In this document: piece by piece, positions 39,471 through 41,578 of the stretch | How positions within the stretch are numbered: position 1 is the stretch's first letter | How the letters are laid out: the number at the start of each line of letters is the position of its first letter | DNA from: Clostridia bacterium | Lineage (GTDB): Bacteria > Bacillota > Clostridia > Oscillospirales > Acutalibacteraceae | NCBI GenBank assembly: GCA_017396895.1 | Contig: JAFQKN010000160.1 | Coordinates: forward strand, 1 to 41,578 | Direction of reading: 5' to 3' | DNA: 41,578 nucleotides | Made by a program: the position numbers and the translations under genes | Notes under the pieces: generated by a model | Seen by the model: only the letters and a program-made list of their open reading frames with translations | Databases searched by the model: none | What the model was told of the DNA's origin: nothing

Positions 39471-41578
39471 TTACAGAACTCTGCCTTTTTTCTTGTCGTT
39501 CATGCGCAGGAAGATCTTGATGATCTCAAGGCCGGGAACGACGGAGAAGCCGAGACCGAAAGCGATGAGAAGGTCGGTCAGCGACAGACAACCTTCAACG
39601 TGTTCAAAGGTCAGAGCAAGAGGAGCAAGGCTGAAGAGTCTTGCAAGCGGTTCAACGCAGACAACGATGAGTGTAAGGATCGCGGTCAGTACGAATGCAC
39701 CGATGAGCCACCAGTTCTGTGTCTTCATCGTGAAGATGGAACCGTGCTGTGAACGCATACAAATGGCTTTGAAGATTTCCATGAAGTTCATGGTCAGGAA
39801 GGCCATGGTGGTTGCTTCCAACGCAACATTTGCATCGCTTCTGATGAGGGCAAGATCCCATGATGCACCGCCGGTTGCCATGTTGACGCCGATGAAGTAA
39901 GAAGCAATAACGACAGCGGCAAGGAAGAATCCCTGTGTGATCATGTCAAAGCCTGCGCCGTTTGCGAAAACGCTTTCGTTTGCCGGACGGGGCTTTCTGC
40001 TCATAAGGTTGCTTTCTGCTTTTTCCATACCGAGAGCAAGACCGGGCACGGAGTCTGTGACCATGTTGATCCAAAGAAGGTGAGGCGCGGAGAAGAACTG
40101 GAGTTTGAGCACTGCGGAAATGAACATAACAAGAATTTCAGCCATGTTCGTGGAAAGCTGGAAGCCGAGAACTTTACGGACGTTGTCGTAGATCTTGCGG
40201 CCTTCTTCAACAGCGTTGACGATGGTTGCAAAGTTGTCGTCAGCAAGAACCATGTCGGAAACGCCCTTGGTAACGTCGGTGCCTGTGATACCCATGCCGA
40301 TACCGATGTCGGCAGCCTTGATGGAGGGAGCATCGTTAACACCGTCACCGGTCATGGCCGTAACCTGACCGCGGGCTTTCCATGCCTTAACAATGCGCGT
40401 TTTGTGTTCGGGCTGAACACGTGCATAAACGGAGTATTTGGTAACAAGTTCAACGAGTTCTTCGTCGGTGTAGTCTTCAAGGTCTGCACCGAGAATGGCT
40501 TCGGAAGCATCGGTGATGATGCCGAGGTCTTTTGCGATGGCAACAGCGGTATCTTTGTGGTCGCCCGTGATCATGATGGGACGGATACCTGCTTTTCTGC
40601 ATTCTGCAATAGCGGGTTTGACTTCGGGACGGCAGGGGTCGATCATGCCGACGAAGCCGATGAATGTCATGTTGTCTTCAAGTGCTTCTGCATCGAAGGA
40701 TGCAGGGGCTGCATCGTATTCTCTGTAAGCGGCACCCAGAACACGCAGAGCGCGGTCTGCAAAGCCTTTGATGTCTGCAGAGAGTTTTGCACGGAATGCA
40801 TCGTCAACAGGCTTCTTTGTGCCGTCGGTGTCGATGTAGTGCGTACAATGTTTGACGATGATTTCGCAAGCACCTTTGGTGTACTGGATGATCTGACCGT
40901 TGTGATTGTGAACGGTGGACATCATCTTTCTGCCGGAATCGAAGGGAGCCTCACCGATACGCGGATACTCCGCTTCGAGTTCGTATTTGGGCATATTCAG
41001 TGCAAGACCGTAGTTGACGAGGGCACATTCGGTCGGTTCACCGGTTGCCTGTGTTTCGCCGGGTTTTACGGTGGCGTCGTTGCAAAGGGTCATGCAACGT
41101 GCAAGCAAACTTTCATCGAAAGCCGTTTTGTCAACGACTGTCATTTTGTTCTGTGTCAGGGTGCCGGTCTTATCCGAGCAGATGACCTGGGTGCAACCGA
41201 GGGTTTCAACTGCGGTCAGTTTGCGGATAAGTGCCTGGCGTTTGGACATGGATGTAACGCCGAGGGAAAGAATGATCGTAACAACAGCGGGCAGACCTTC
41301 GGGAATAGCCGCAACAGCAAGCGCAACAGCCAGAATGAAGGTGTCAAGTGCTGCCATGCCGAGAACGCTCCAACCTTCAAATACGAAGTGGAAACCGCCT
41401 TCAAAGGAAACCAGTTCTGTGATGATACCGTAAGCAAACATGAACAGACAGATGCCGATAACGATCTTGGTGAGTGTCTTGGAGATCTCGCCCATTTTGA
41501 TCTGCAGGGGAGTCTGTTCTGCTTCGGACTGCGAAAGAGCTTCTGCGATCTTACCCATTTCGGTATCCATGCCGATGG
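39471..41578 (-). CDS. Ca2+-type P-type ATPase (partial; 5' end outside window)
   Basis: About 702 codons are visible; the N-terminal cytoplasmic part and the first two helices are off the right edge. Seen are the PEGLPAVVT motif in helix 4, the phosphorylated Asp in DKTGTLT (D133 of the fragment), GDGVNDAP and the helix 6 WINMVTD motif. Together these mark a type IIA pump of the SERCA/PMCA class. It exports Ca2+ (or Mn2+) at the membrane. The frame stays open to the edge, reading IGM just before the first visible methionine, which is therefore internal. Confidence 0.93.
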   Translation of the reverse strand, partial: IGMDTEMGKIAEALSQSEAEQTPLQIKMGEISKTLTKIVIGICLFMFAYGIITELVSFEGGFHFVFEGWSVLGMAALDTFILAVALAVAAIPEGLPAVVTIILSLGVTSMSKRQALIRKLTAVETLGCTQVICSDKTGTLTQNKMTVVDKTAFDESLLARCMTLCNDATVKPGETQATGEPTECALVNYGLALNMPKYELEAEYPRIGEAPFDSGRKMMSTVHNHNGQIIQYTKGACEIIVKHCTHYIDTDGTKKPVDDAFRAKLSADIKGFADRALRVLGAAYREYDAAPASFDAEALEDNMTFIGFVGMIDPCRPEVKPAIAECRKAGIRPIMITGDHKDTAVAIAKDLGIITDASEAILGADLEDYTDEELVELVTKYSVYARVQPEHKTRIVKAWKARGQVTAMTGDGVNDAPSIKAADIGIGMGITGTDVTKGVSDMVLADDNFATIVNAVEEGRKIYDNVRKVLGFQLSTNMAEILVMFISAVLKLQFFSAPHLLWINMVTDSVPGLALGMEKAESNLMSRKPRPANESVFANGAGFDMITQGFFLAAVVIASYFIGVNMATGGASWDLALIRSDANVALEATTMAFLTMNFMEIFKAICMRSQHGSIFTMKTQNWWLIGAFVLTAILTLIVVCVEPLARLFSLAPLALTFEHVEGCLSLTDLLIAFGLGFSVVPGLEIIKIFLRMNDKKKGRVL

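Overview
The window looks like a chromosomal contig from a Gram-positive anaerobe, most likely an uncultured gut member of the Clostridia (Oscillospirales or a relative). The evidence is: consensus AGGAGG ribosome sites and TTGACA/TATAAT promoters; a GAAC-N4-GTTC LexA-type box; an A-type flavodiiron protein and rubredoxin; an ECF sigma factor with a DUF4179-like partner; an mreBCD / PBP2 / minD / mgsA neighbourhood; and many host- or plant-glycan hydrolases. Taxonomy is inferred, not proven.

Layout. 1-6.1 kb is a glycan module: GH36-type alpha-galactosidase, Gfo/Idh/MocA oxidoreductase, beta-helix polysaccharide enzyme, SGNH esterase, rubredoxin and a secreted GH16 glucanase. 6.2-7.7 kb is an ECF sigma factor and its likely membrane anti-sigma partner. 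7.7-8.7 kb is an AT-rich defence cassette: a promoter, a short structured RNA resembling the abiF motif, and an Abi-2 family HEPN protein. 8.7-15.3 kb holds a flavodiiron protein with a hairpin leader, then a four-gene run (zinc-ribbon membrane protein, Big2-domain membrane protein, GPH-type transporter, Mn-type CDF exporter). 15.3-17.4 kb (minus) holds a maf remnant, comF and two half-size chromate transporters. 17.4-18.6 kb is a scar region: a broken helix-turn-helix frame, several hairpins, a structured repeat ending in a copy of the tRNA-Gly 3' end, a Nudix gene and the intact tRNA-Gly(CCC). 18.8-19.8 kb has a SWIM-finger protein and a 44-residue membrane peptide with a TTG start. 19.8-26.2 kb is a second carbohydrate section: secreted metallophosphoesterase, GH29 alpha-L-fucosidase, GH28-like enzyme, MazG-like pyrophosphohydrolase and an MFS transporter. 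26.3-29.2 kb has yifB/comM under a LexA-like box and another metallophosphoesterase.

29.2-39.3 kb is on the minus strand. Transcription starts with a Gfo/Idh oxidoreductase and continues through mreB, mreC, mreD, PBP2 and minD (cell elongation and site selection). A second promoter then drives an mgsA-like gene, hisS and aspS. The window ends inside a Ca2+-type P-type ATPase.

The observations most worth following up are: the abi RNA/HEPN pair; the MgsA-like protein that lacks the catalytic Asp and His; MinD without MinC or MinE and without a membrane-targeting tail; the tRNA-Gly 3'-end duplication around a Nudix islet; the LexA box on yifB; and the truncated maf whose stop codon overlaps the TTG start of comF.
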